A stretch of DNA of 64,000 bases, taken from Halodesulfovibrio sp. (GTDB taxonomy: Bacteria; Desulfobacterota; Desulfovibrionia; Desulfovibrionales; Desulfovibrionaceae). A program made the translations under genes and the position numbers. Every line of letters begins with the position of its first letter. Position 1 is the first letter of the stretch. The notes beneath the pieces are model-generated. The model was not told where the DNA came from and made no database searches. It saw only the letters and a list, made by a program, of their open reading frames with translations. The stretch is taken from assembly GCA_003252375.1 (NCBI GenBank), contig QKEJ01000177.1, forward strand, positions 1-64,000, read 5' to 3'. This document shows, piece after piece, positions 23,301 to 31,165 of the stretch.

Positions 23301-24383
23301 ATGACAGCGGAAAAAGGTACGGAACACAGCTGCACTGCGCAGAAAGGTGAGACCCTTCCGGAGCACGGGCTGCTGGAGCGGGCCGAGGACCTGTGCGAAC
23401 ACAGGTTCCGTTTTGCGGACAGGAAGCACCCGGCTGTCAGGGCCATGCATGTGATGGGTGTGCGCTGGTGTGCGCAGGACCTGGCGGCCTGCACCCGCAT
23501 CGCGGCGCCGCATGCCCCGGAGGACGGGGATGGCGGCACCGGAACGGTCGACCCGCTGGACCTGCTCCGGGATGACCTTGCCCTGCCTTCCCTGCCGCAG
23601 GTCATCACCGAATTGCAGCAGGTGATCGCCAACCCGGAGAGTTCCGCCGGTGACGTGGCGGATGTGGTCAGCAAGGACGCGGGCCTTTCCTCCTTCCTGC
23701 TCAGGCTGGTCAACAGCGCCTTCTACAGTTTCCCCTCGCAGATAGACACCATTTCCCGCGCCGTCACGGTGGTGGGGATGCAGCAGCTGGGCACCATGGC
23801 CATGGGAGTCTCCGTGGTGGAGATGTTCCGGGAGGCCGGGGGCAACGGGCTGCAGCTTGCGGAATTCTGGAAGCATTCCTTGGCCGTGGGCCGTATTGCG
23901 CGCGGGCTTGCCGAACAGGCCGGTCTGGCAGATGCGGAGCGGTTTTTCGTCTGCGGCCTGCTGCATGATGTGGGACGGCTGGTCCTGCACATGCTCAAGC
24001 CGGTCAAGGCGCAGGCCATGCTCAGGCTCGCCAGCCAGCGCCAGATTCCCCTGTATGCCGCAGAGGCCGAGCTTGCCGGATTTGACCACGCCCGGCTGGG
24101 TGGCATGCTGCTGCGCAAGTGGAACTTCCCCTTTTCCCTGACCATGGGGGTGCTGTACCACCACCTTCCCGAAAAGTCGGAGACCTATCTTGAGCCGCAT
24201 ATCGTGCACCTGGCCGATGCCATGGCCAAGGCGCTCGGGTTGTGCTCCTCTTCCGAAAGCCTTGTTCCGCCCCTCAGTGACGAGGCGTGGCGGCGGTGCA
24301 GTCTGACCCCTGCCGACCTGTACGCCGTGGAGGCGGACCTGCGGGCCGAACTGGACGAACTGTTCGGCATGCTGCTGCACTAG
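23301..24383 (+). CDS. HDOD-domain protein
   Basis: A 360-residue cytoplasmic protein. The first about 90 residues are a cysteine-containing, unassigned N-terminal region. The HDOD domain (about 95-300) starts LPSLPQVITELQQVIANPESSA and contains LVNSAFYSFPSQIDTISRAVTVVG, FWKHSLAVGRIA and FVCGLLHDVGRLVL. HDOD proteins are catalytically altered HD relatives that act as signalling scaffolds, often with c-di-GMP or two-component systems (family knowledge); the precise role here is unknown. An HDOD gene next to the lactate regulators is, as I recall, a conserved Desulfovibrio arrangement. The ribosome site before ATG 23301 (GGCGGAG) is close to the start codon. Confidence 0.9.
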   Translation: MTAEKGTEHSCTAQKGETLPEHGLLERAEDLCEHRFRFADRKHPAVRAMHVMGVRWCAQDLAACTRIAAPHAPEDGDGGTGTVDPLDLLRDDLALPSLPQVITELQQVIANPESSAGDVADVVSKDAGLSSFLLRLVNSAFYSFPSQIDTISRAVTVVGMQQLGTMAMGVSVVEMFREAGGNGLQLAEFWKHSLAVGRIARGLAEQAGLADAERFFVCGLLHDVGRLVLHMLKPVKAQAMLRLASQRQIPLYAAEAELAGFDHARLGGMLLRKWNFPFSLTMGVLYHHLPEKSETYLEPHIVHLADAMAKALGLCSSSESLVPPLSDEAWRRCSLTPADLYAVEADLRAELDELFGMLLH

Positions 24384-24446
24384 AGCCCCCCCGGGAGCCC
24401 CGTGGTTTCTTGACCCTTCCTTCCTGTGCTTCCCATATGCATGTTC

Positions 24447-24462
24447 TGGCAAGCCCTTTGCA
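24447..24462 (+). promoter_or_regulatory. Sigma54 (-24/-12) promoter of the small YbjQ-like gene
   Basis: TGGCAAGCCCTTTGCA matches TGGCACG-N4-TTGCW with correct spacing and only one mismatch in the conserved positions. Transcription would begin near 24474, about 50 bases before the ATG at 24523. The bound activator is unknown. Confidence 0.8.
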
Positions 24463-24522
24463 GTACCTAGGCTGTACTGACAAAATCATGGCGCCGTGGC
24501 GCGTGTAATAAGGAGGAAGCCC

Positions 24523-24873
24523 ATGCTGTTCTTACTCGGTGGAAGCGACAAGAAGGTTCGCAAGACGGATGGTCCCCGCACGGAAAACATGGACGTGGTC
24601 AAAGACCTGTTTCAGACGGGGCGGTTCCCCGTGGTCACCACGGAAACCATGGAAGGAAGAAGCCTTGGTAAGGTGCTCGGGCTTGTCGTCTGCCGCGGAT
24701 ATGATTCCGACGAAGCATTTTTCGGCATGGCCGCCCGCGCCGTGAACAAGGGCGCGCAAGCCATCATCGGCTACAAGGAAAACGTGGCCTTCCATCCGGA
24801 CGGCAGCAAGTATTTCTGCTGTTACGGCACCGCCGTGCAGTTCGAGAAGCCCAAGCGGTCCGTGACCGTCTGA
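24523..24873 (+). CDS. Small YbjQ/UPF0145-like protein (tentative)
   Basis: A 116-residue cytoplasmic protein. ATG at 24523 has AAGGAGG at good spacing, so the track's earlier start (24496) is rejected. The core GLVVCRGYDSDEAFFGMAARAVNKGAQAIIGYKE resembles the YbjQ fold (an A-rich helix followed by GANAVIG-type strand). The resemblance is by eye and could be misleading. The gene stands alone between a sigma54 promoter and a rho-independent terminator, so it is a single-gene transcript under dedicated control. Function unknown. Confidence 0.75.
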   Translation: MLFLLGGSDKKVRKTDGPRTENMDVVKDLFQTGRFPVVTTETMEGRSLGKVLGLVVCRGYDSDEAFFGMAARAVNKGAQAIIGYKENVAFHPDGSKYFCCYGTAVQFEKPKRSVTV

Positions 24874-24990
24874 GTTCCGACTGCGCAGGATTGAATACGG
24901 GAGAGAGGGCATGCGCCTGTCGAAGTTCTGACAGGGCAGTGCCGTATCACATTTCGGGGCACCGTTGCGTGCACGTATGGGGTCGATCAA

Positions 24991-25020
24991 ACAGGCCGCC
25001 TTCGGGCGGCCTGCTTTTGT
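24991..25020 (+). terminator. Intrinsic terminator
   Basis: CAGGCCGCC-TTC-GGGCGGCCTG followed by CTTTTGTT. It lies about 115 bases past the small YbjQ-like gene and is the first clear terminator on that strand. Confidence 0.8.
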
Positions 25021-25103
25021 TGGAAGATGGTGGCAGGTAGCAGCAGGGCTATTGCCGGAGGCTGTCACTCAATTCCACGAAATGCCACCGAATGCCGCGC
25101 ATG

Positions 25104-25133
25104 AAAAAAGGCCGCCCCTTGGGGCGGCCTTTC
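25104..25133. terminator. Bidirectional terminator at the end of the rnf-apbE operon
   Basis: AAAAAGGCCGCCCC-TT-GGGGCGGCCTTT has A- and T-rich flanks on both sides, so it can work in either direction. It lies about 20 bases past the apbE stop codon on the minus strand. Confidence 0.85.
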
Positions 25134-25154
25134 ATTGTACGGGGGGGGACCGGG

Positions 25155-26168
25155 CTAAGCCCAGTTCCGGGTGGCGAACTGCTCGCCGGTGCGCGCCACA
25201 ATGAGGGCTTCGCGGCCGGGCAGGCTGTTCACGAACTGCAGACCCTTGCGCGTCTGCATGATGCTCACGGCGGTGGCCAGGGCGTCCGCTTCCATGACGG
25301 TGGGAGCCGTAACGGACACGGAGGCCACGTTGTTGGGGCTCTTGCCGGAAACGGGGCTGACCAGGTGCGAGTACATGTGCTGCTTGTCGTAGAAGACTTC
25401 GTACCCGCCGGAGGTGGCCACGGCACCGGTGTTCATGGTGAACACGGTGGGGTAGTTGCCCTGCTTGGCAGGATCTTCCACGGCGATGGTCCAGGGCGCG
25501 CCCTTGGCCTTCTCGCCCATGGTGCGGATATCGCCACCGGCGTTGATCATGTGGCTGGTGGCTCCGTGTGCTGCGAGCACGGCGGATGCCTTGTCCACAA
25601 TGTAGCCCTTGGCAATGCCGTCCAGCGTGATGCCCATGCCCGCGCGGTCCAGGCGGATGCCGGAGCCGGAGAGCGTCAGGTTCTGCTGGCCCACCAGGGA
25701 AAGCGCATGTTCGAACTCTTCCTTGGACAGGTCGAGCGCACCGTTCAGGTTCTTCTTGGCGCGGAACAGATCCACGACAGGCTGGACGGTCACGTCAAAG
25801 GCATTGTCGGAAAGGCTGCCGAACCGCTTGGCGCGGTTCATGACCTCTGCGAGTTCTGCCGGGATGCCGGAAACCCTGCCGTCCCTGTTCAGCACGGACA
25901 CGGGGGAGGAAGCGTCAAAACGGGAGAACACGGCTTCAAGGCGTTTGATTTCCTCGAAGGCGCGGCCCACGGCTTCTTCACCCAGCTGCTTGGAGGGGTG
26001 CAGGGCGGTGATGGCGACAATGGTGCCCATCATCAGGCGGGTCTGGTGCACCGAGTATTCCTTGCCGACGCGGGCAGCTTCGGAAACCGCGGGCAGCACG
26101 CCGGTGACGGCGGCTCCGAGGCCGAGCATGCCGCATGCCTTGAGGAACTGGCGACGATTGGTATTCAT
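25155..26168 (-). CDS. apbE: FAD:protein FMN transferase, exported (ApbE)
   Basis: A 337-residue ApbE-family enzyme. It attaches FMN through a phosphoester bond to threonines of target flavoproteins, here most likely RnfG and RnfD encoded just upstream. The N-terminus MNTNRRQFLKACGMLGLGAAVTG is a twin-arginine export signal with a possible lipobox-like cysteine. The family motifs RLMMGTIVAI, FSRFDASS, LDGIAKGYIVDKA and INAGGDIRTMG are present. ATG at 26168 has AAAGGAG upstream; the 468-residue ORF in the track runs back into rnfB in a different frame and is artefactual. It is the last gene of the cytochrome-rnf operon, 11 bases after rnfB. Confidence 0.95.
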   Translation of the reverse strand: MNTNRRQFLKACGMLGLGAAVTGVLPAVSEAARVGKEYSVHQTRLMMGTIVAITALHPSKQLGEEAVGRAFEEIKRLEAVFSRFDASSPVSVLNRDGRVSGIPAELAEVMNRAKRFGSLSDNAFDVTVQPVVDLFRAKKNLNGALDLSKEEFEHALSLVGQQNLTLSGSGIRLDRAGMGITLDGIAKGYIVDKASAVLAAHGATSHMINAGGDIRTMGEKAKGAPWTIAVEDPAKQGNYPTVFTMNTGAVATSGGYEVFYDKQHMYSHLVSPVSGKSPNNVASVSVTAPTVMEADALATAVSIMQTRKGLQFVNSLPGREALIVARTGEQFATRNWA

Positions 26169-26179
26169 GCTTCGCTCCT

Positions 26180-27061
26180 TTAGGCGTTGGCCTGGGGGGT
26201 TTCTGCAGCCTTGGCAGCTGCGGCTGCAGCAGCGGCATCCGCCTTCACGGCTGCGCCCTTGTGGCACATCATGCGCAGAATGTTGCGGGGACAGGCGTCC
26301 ACGCAGGCTTCTTCGCAGTCCGGTCCGTAGGCGAGACAGGCGGCGTGGTCGATATGGATGTTGCCTTCCGCCTGGGAGATGACCCCGGCGGGGCATTTCT
26401 TGACGCACTTGCCGCAGTTGATGCAGCCCGCTTCGCACACGTTCATGACGTCCTTCATCTTGTCCTTGGTGGAGCAGAAGACCTGAACGCGGGCGCGACG
26501 GGGAATCATTTCCAGAATGGCGTTGGGGCAGACGTTGATGCATGCGCCGCAGGCGACGCACTTGTCAGGATCAATCTGCACCAGATCGTTTTCAATATAC
26601 ATGGCGCCAAAGCCGCAGGCCTTCACGCAGTCACCGAAGCCAAGGCAGGAGAACTTGCAGGCGTCAGCGCCGTTTTCCACCTGTGCGGCAGCCGCACAGG
26701 AGGGAAGTCCCTGGTATTCGAATTTCTTCTGAACCTTGCCCTGATCCTTCACGCAGCGGCGGAAGGATATCTGGGGCTCGGCATTGCCAGCGGCCTTGCC
26801 GGCCAGATCGGCAACCTTGGCTGCGACCTCAGGGCCGCCCGCACAGCACAGGCCGGCGGAGACGGCGGAGTCCTGGATTACGGCAGCTGCATAGGCATCA
26901 CAGCCTGCAAAGCCGCAACCACCGCAGTTCGCACCGGGCAGCACTTCGGCTATGGCCTCCACTCTGGGGTCTTCTTCCACGTAGAACACGCGGGAAGCCA
27001 CAGCGAGCACAACCGAGGCGATGAAGCCGAGGGCGAGCAGTGTAAGTACTGATGTCAGCAT
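26180..27061 (-). CDS. rnfB: Rnf complex subunit RnfB, extended multi-cluster form
   Basis: A 293-residue electron-entry subunit of the Rnf ferredoxin:acceptor oxidoreductase. An N-terminal membrane helix (LTLLALGFIASVVLAVASRVF) is followed by the Fe-S domain ANCGGCGFAGCDAYAAAV, then ferredoxin motifs CVACGACINVCPNA, CINCGKCVKKCP and a further cysteine-rich segment CEEACVDACPRN. It is longer than the enterobacterial protein (about 190 residues) and seems to carry extra clusters. An alanine-rich tail ends the protein. ATG 27061 has AAGGAA upstream; the track start at 27100 adds a leader with no support. It receives electrons from reduced ferredoxin made by enzymes such as POR. Confidence 0.95.
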   Translation of the reverse strand: MLTSVLTLLALGFIASVVLAVASRVFYVEEDPRVEAIAEVLPGANCGGCGFAGCDAYAAAVIQDSAVSAGLCCAGGPEVAAKVADLAGKAAGNAEPQISFRRCVKDQGKVQKKFEYQGLPSCAAAAQVENGADACKFSCLGFGDCVKACGFGAMYIENDLVQIDPDKCVACGACINVCPNAILEMIPRRARVQVFCSTKDKMKDVMNVCEAGCINCGKCVKKCPAGVISQAEGNIHIDHAACLAYGPDCEEACVDACPRNILRMMCHKGAAVKADAAAAAAAAKAAETPQANA

Positions 27062-27131
27062 AATGCTTTTCCTTGTGGTTTTGCCCCGTAACGGGGTCAA
27101 TTACCTCTGGTCCCTTTGTACCGGACCGTGC

Positions 27132-27707
27132 CTAGATCATGCCTGCAAACGCCATGAACGACATGGACATGATGCCTGCCAGGACCAGTGCGGCGGGAAC
27201 GCCTTTCATGGACAGGGGCAGACGGGAGATTTCCAGTCGTTCGCGAATGGACGCGAGCAGAATCAGCGCCAGCATGAAGCCGAGGCCGGTTGCAAAGGCG
27301 TAGTAGGTGGAGGTGCCAAGATCAAAGCTTTCACGCTGAACAACGATGGCCACGCCGAGCACGGCGCAGTTGGTCGTAATGAGCGGCAGGAAGATGCCGA
27401 GCGAGCTGTACAGCGGAGGAACGGCCTTTTTCAGGAACATTTCCACCAATTGAACCAGTGCTGCGATGACCAGGATGAACATGATGGTCTGCAGGTAGTC
27501 CAGTCCCAGAGGTACAAGCACTTTGTACTGAATGAGCCAGGTGATGGGAGTGGCGAGAATCATAACGAAGATAACCGCCGCGCCCATGCCGATGGACACG
27601 CCCTTTTCCTTGGAGCAGCCAAGGTAGGGGCACTGACCGAGATACTGGGCAAGAACAACGTTGTTAACAAAGACAGCCGAAATGAGGAGCAGGAAGTATT
27701 CCATCAT
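27132..27707 (-). CDS. rnfA: Rnf complex membrane subunit RnfA
   Basis: A 191-residue polytopic inner-membrane protein with six hydrophobic segments, normal for RnfA/NqrE. Family stretches include FVNNVVLAQYLGQCPYLGCSKE and the symmetric LITTNCAVLGVAIV, whose cysteines correspond to those proposed to hold an intramembrane Fe-S centre between RnfA and RnfE. Two adjacent ATGs (27707, 27704) follow AGGAGG, which itself overlaps the rnfE stop codon, indicating coupled translation. Confidence 0.95.
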   Translation of the reverse strand: MMEYFLLLISAVFVNNVVLAQYLGQCPYLGCSKEKGVSIGMGAAVIFVMILATPITWLIQYKVLVPLGLDYLQTIMFILVIAALVQLVEMFLKKAVPPLYSSLGIFLPLITTNCAVLGVAIVVQRESFDLGTSTYYAFATGLGFMLALILLASIRERLEISRLPLSMKGVPAALVLAGIMSMSFMAFAGMI

Positions 27708-27720
27708 GACGTATTACCTC

Positions 27721-28395
27721 CTAGTCCCTTCCCATGGCGCAACCGCGACAGGATTCGCAGCCGGGCATGGGGTTGTCGGCGGGATTCTCGCCTCGGCGCA
27801 GGGCCTTGCGGATGCTCAGCAGGTTCATGCCTGCGAGGATGAGACCAAGCGAGACAAACGCACCGGGTGCTTCCACCATGAAGTGCACGGGGTGGAAATC
27901 GGGCCCGAACAGGCCGTGACCGAACAGGGTGCCGTAGCCGAGCACTTCGCGCAGGGCACCGAGGAAGGTCAGCGACATGGTGAAGCCGATGCCCATGCCA
28001 AGACCGTCCGCAATGGAGAGGTGCACGGGGTTCTTGCCCGCAAACGCTTCCGCACGGCCGAGGATGATGCAGTTAACAACGATAAGGGGCACGAAGATGC
28101 CCAATTGCTGGTAGAGGGGGTAGGTGTATGCCTGCATGAGCAGTTCCACGGCAACAACAAGCGAAGCCGCGATAGCGATGTAGCAGGCGATACGTACCTT
28201 TTTGGGGATAATGTTACGAATCAGCGAGATAACGGCGTTGGACAGGGCAAGAACGAAGATAACTGCCAAACCCATCCCGAGGCCGTTGTTGGCCGATTTC
28301 GTAACGGCAAGCGTGGGGCACAGTCCGAGCATGAGTCGGAACGGCGGAATTTCCGCCCACAGGCCCTTGGAAAACTCTTTCCACATGCTGGCCAT
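27721..28395 (-). CDS. rnfE: Rnf complex membrane subunit RnfE
   Basis: A 224-residue polytopic membrane protein, the partner of RnfA. It shows the family segments LGLCPTLAVTKSANNGLGMG and VNCIILGRAEAFA, and the N-terminal half carries the conserved cysteine of the intramembrane iron site. The C-terminus has an extra cysteine-rich tail (PGCESCRGCAMGRD) not found in short RnfE proteins. ATG 28395 follows AAAGGAG. It is located between rnfG and rnfA in the operon. Confidence 0.95.
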   Translation of the reverse strand: MASMWKEFSKGLWAEIPPFRLMLGLCPTLAVTKSANNGLGMGLAVIFVLALSNAVISLIRNIIPKKVRIACYIAIAASLVVAVELLMQAYTYPLYQQLGIFVPLIVVNCIILGRAEAFAGKNPVHLSIADGLGMGIGFTMSLTFLGALREVLGYGTLFGHGLFGPDFHPVHFMVEAPGAFVSLGLILAGMNLLSIRKALRRGENPADNPMPGCESCRGCAMGRD

Positions 28396-28424
28396 TGTTT
28401 ACTCCTTTATCGGTTCACGACCGG

Positions 28425-29003
28425 CTAGTTCCACGTCTTCGTGGCTTCGGACTTGATGGCCTCGTACACCTTGGCAGCATTCTGTACGGCAATGACGACA
28501 CCGTTGGAGGAAATCGTCGCGCCGGAGATAGCGTCAATCTGGCCGCCCCTGGACTTGAGGTCCACGTGCATGGGCAGCTTCTTGAACTGCTTGGTGAAGC
28601 TGGGTTCCGCAGTGCGGGTACCAAGACCGGGAGTTTCCTTCATGGTCGTTACGCCGATACCGGTAAGGGTGTCGCTGTCGACGTTGAATCCGACGATGAC
28701 GCCGATATCACCACCGAAACCGCCGCCGAATTCTTCCAGCGCGATGGCAACGAGTTTGCCGCCCTTGAGGGCAGGAAATACGTTGATCTGTTTTCCGGTG
28801 ATGGGGTTCGTGAACTTCTTGCGGTCTGCAATGGGGTCATTGTCCGTATCGGTCAGTACCTGCTTGATGGCCGGGCCCTGCACATAGGTGAGAACCTGGT
28901 TCTCGATGGCGGGGGCGGTCATCTGCTTGAGGTAGGACAGACAAAAGCCGGAAAGGCCGCAGATTGCGGAAAGCACAACGATCATTTTGAGTATTTCACG
29001 CAT
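28425..29003 (-). CDS. rnfG: Rnf complex flavoprotein subunit RnfG
   Basis: A 192-residue protein with one N-terminal membrane anchor (MIVVLSAICGLSGFCLSYL) and a periplasmic FMN-binding domain. The motif DAISGATISSNGV contains the threonine expected to carry covalently bound FMN, attached by ApbE from the same operon. Other family features are GFNVDSDTLTGIGVTTMKETPGLGTR. It starts three bases after rnfD, using a GGAGCGAGG site that overlaps the rnfD end. Confidence 0.95.
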   Translation of the reverse strand: MREILKMIVVLSAICGLSGFCLSYLKQMTAPAIENQVLTYVQGPAIKQVLTDTDNDPIADRKKFTNPITGKQINVFPALKGGKLVAIALEEFGGGFGGDIGVIVGFNVDSDTLTGIGVTTMKETPGLGTRTAEPSFTKQFKKLPMHVDLKSRGGQIDAISGATISSNGVVIAVQNAAKVYEAIKSEATKTWN

Positions 29004-29006
29004 GGC

Positions 29007-29966
29007 TTACCTCGCTCCGAACGGTTTGGGCTTGATCATGTCCACCAGGGGGCTGACCATGTTGGCGAGCAGGACAGCGAACATGACGCCGTCAGGGTAC
29101 TTGCCGTAGGTCCGGATGAGCACCACCAGCAGGCCGCCGACAAGTCCGTATACCAGACGGGATACGCAGCCGTTCGGCGAGGACGTGGAGTCCGTCATCA
29201 GGAAGAAGGCTGCCAGCATGGTGGAGCCGGTCAGCAGGTGGAACACGGGGTTGGCGTACATGGTGGGATCCATGGCGTAGTACAGGCCGCCGAGGCCGAG
29301 CACCCCGATAACGAAGCCTGCAGGGATCTGCCAGCGGATGGTCCCGCGTACGACCAGGTAGATGCCGCCGATGAGCAGAGCGCCCACCTGCGCAGCGCCC
29401 AGGGCGCCGAGCTGGTTGCCGGAGAGCAGGGCGGGAAGGCCGAACTGGCTTGCCTGCGCCACGCCGAAGTACTTCAGCTGGGTGAGCGGGTTCACCATTT
29501 CAGTGTTCAGCATCATGGCGTTCGGATCAACGAACAGGGGCCAGGAGACCCGGCAGAAGGCCCAGCCCACGGCGGGGCCCACAACCGGAGAACCGCCCAG
29601 TTCGCCGAAGAGCATCTTGCCCATGAGCATGGTCACGGCGGTGCCGGTGATGACGAGCCACCACGGAGCTCCGGCCGGGAGCAGGAAGGAGAAGAGCAGG
29701 CCGGAGACGACAGCGTGCATGTCATCGACCATGACTTCGCGATGCATGGCCTTGGTGGCCAGTGTTTCGACGACGACGGCGGTGGCGACGGCAAGCGCCA
29801 TGACGCGCGCCGCTTCCATGCCGTACCAGTACAGCGCACCAATAACGGCGGGAGCCAGTGCGATGAGGATATTCCGCATCATTCCCTTGATGCTCGTGCC
29901 GCAATGGTAATGCGGCGCGGCACCGACAGCAAGGAACGGAGCGGTTGGCAATGCTTCAATAGACAT
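29007..29966 (-). CDS. rnfD: Rnf complex membrane flavoprotein RnfD
   Basis: A 319-residue polytopic membrane subunit related to NqrB. It has about eight to ten hydrophobic segments, with SPHYHCGTSIKGMMRNILIAL-type N-terminal features (here APHYHCGTSIKG), the central GELGGSPVVGPAVGWAF, and FLMTDSTSSPNG in the place of the family's conserved TDPVTSP loop. It probably binds flavin and takes part in ion translocation. Its ATG shares one base with the rnfC stop codon (TAATG), so translation is coupled. Confidence 0.94.
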   Translation of the reverse strand: MSIEALPTAPFLAVGAAPHYHCGTSIKGMMRNILIALAPAVIGALYWYGMEAARVMALAVATAVVVETLATKAMHREVMVDDMHAVVSGLLFSFLLPAGAPWWLVITGTAVTMLMGKMLFGELGGSPVVGPAVGWAFCRVSWPLFVDPNAMMLNTEMVNPLTQLKYFGVAQASQFGLPALLSGNQLGALGAAQVGALLIGGIYLVVRGTIRWQIPAGFVIGVLGLGGLYYAMDPTMYANPVFHLLTGSTMLAAFFLMTDSTSSPNGCVSRLVYGLVGGLLVVLIRTYGKYPDGVMFAVLLANMVSPLVDMIKPKPFGAR

Positions 29967-31156
29967 TATGCTGCCCCCTCTTCACCCTGCAGAGCGCAGG
30001 CGCTTACCTGGGCTTCCTTGAGGGCAATCTGATGTTTGCCGAGACGGATCAGCTGCATCATGGGACGGCGTGCCGGGCAGTAGAAGGCGCACAGGCCGCA
30101 TTCCATGCAGGCATCAATGCTTTCCTTGACGCACGAGTCGTAGTCGTTGAATTCCACATACCGGCTGATCAGGTTGGGCATGATGCGGGACGGGCAGTGC
30201 AGCACGCATTCGCCGCAGCTGATGCACTGGTGGTTGGTAACCGGTGCGAAGGTGCCCTTCTTGATGAGGAAGAGTCCTTCCGTATCCTTGTCCACGCCGC
30301 GCAGAAGGTCGGCAGTGGCAAGGCCGCGCATGGGCCCGCCGATGATGATGGAATCACCGTCGGCAATGGCGTGCCCGGCATGCTGCAGTACCGCGCTGGC
30401 CGGGGTGCCGATGGTAACCAGATAGCTCACGCCCTGGACGCTGACCACGGTCTTGGTCAGAGGCAGGCCGGTTTCGGCAACCAGGCCCAGGTTGAACAGG
30501 GTATGCAGGGGCAGCACACGGTAGCCGGAGCTCTTTTCGCTGCCGGACACCTTGGCGATGACCATCTCGGTAAGGCTGTTGGGATACACCGGCTTGATCG
30601 GGGCGTTGGTGCAGCCGGACAGCGAAGCGGCAGAGCCTTCGGCACAGGCCAGTACCATCTTGCCGGCCGGAGAGAGCTTCTTCAGCAGGGCAAGGCCGGC
30701 TTCAAGCGTGGACTTGTACTGTCCGAGCAGGGCCTCGGCAAAGGTGATGCCGGGTTCGGGGTTCAACCCGTTGATGATCAGGGTATCGCACTTCTTGATC
30801 AGGGGACGTACATCCACGCCCAGGGCCTTGAGTGCGGTGGTAAGCGCATCGCCGGAAAGGGCGGACACGTCAACGGCGTCTACGGACGCGGGAGCAGCTT
30901 CTGCAGAGGGTTCCTGCGCGGCAATGACGATGCAGTCCGCGGTAACCTCGGTTACCACACCGGCAATACCGGCATGCATGTTGCCCGTCTTTGCATTCTT
31001 GTGGTCGGCGATGAGGGTGCCGGGGGCCACTTCGGCCTTCTTTTTGACCGTCTTGGTATCGTGGCCGGCCAGCGGGACACGAATCTCGGCAGGAACGGGG
31101 CCGTCCTGGAAGCTCCCCTTGTCTCCGTAGGTCAGTGAGAATATTGTATTACTCAT
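29966..31156 (-). CDS. rnfC: Rnf complex subunit RnfC
   Basis: A 396-residue peripheral subunit with a barrel-sandwich N-terminus (MHAGIAGVVTEV), a Rossmann-like NADH/flavin-binding middle similar to the Nqo1 group (NGLNPEPGITFAEALL and GGPMRGLATADLL), an SLBB-like region, and two [4Fe-4S] motifs (CISCGECVLHCP and CMECGLCAFYCP) near the C-terminus. It is short compared with the enterobacterial protein because the alanine/lysine-rich tail is absent. In these bacteria it may exchange electrons with the cytochrome as well as NADH. ATG 31156 follows AGGGGAG. It sits directly after the cytochrome gene (10-base gap). Confidence 0.94.
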   Translation of the reverse strand: MSNTIFSLTYGDKGSFQDGPVPAEIRVPLAGHDTKTVKKKAEVAPGTLIADHKNAKTGNMHAGIAGVVTEVTADCIVIAAQEPSAEAAPASVDAVDVSALSGDALTTALKALGVDVRPLIKKCDTLIINGLNPEPGITFAEALLGQYKSTLEAGLALLKKLSPAGKMVLACAEGSAASLSGCTNAPIKPVYPNSLTEMVIAKVSGSEKSSGYRVLPLHTLFNLGLVAETGLPLTKTVVSVQGVSYLVTIGTPASAVLQHAGHAIADGDSIIIGGPMRGLATADLLRGVDKDTEGLFLIKKGTFAPVTNHQCISCGECVLHCPSRIMPNLISRYVEFNDYDSCVKESIDACMECGLCAFYCPARRPMMQLIRLGKHQIALKEAQVSACALQGEEGAA

Positions 31157-31165
31157 ATTACTCCC

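Noticed and set aside
26169-26561. N-terminal extension of apbE in the ORF track
   Set aside because: It reads rnfB in a different frame. The Tat signal and AAAGGAG site place the apbE start at 26168.
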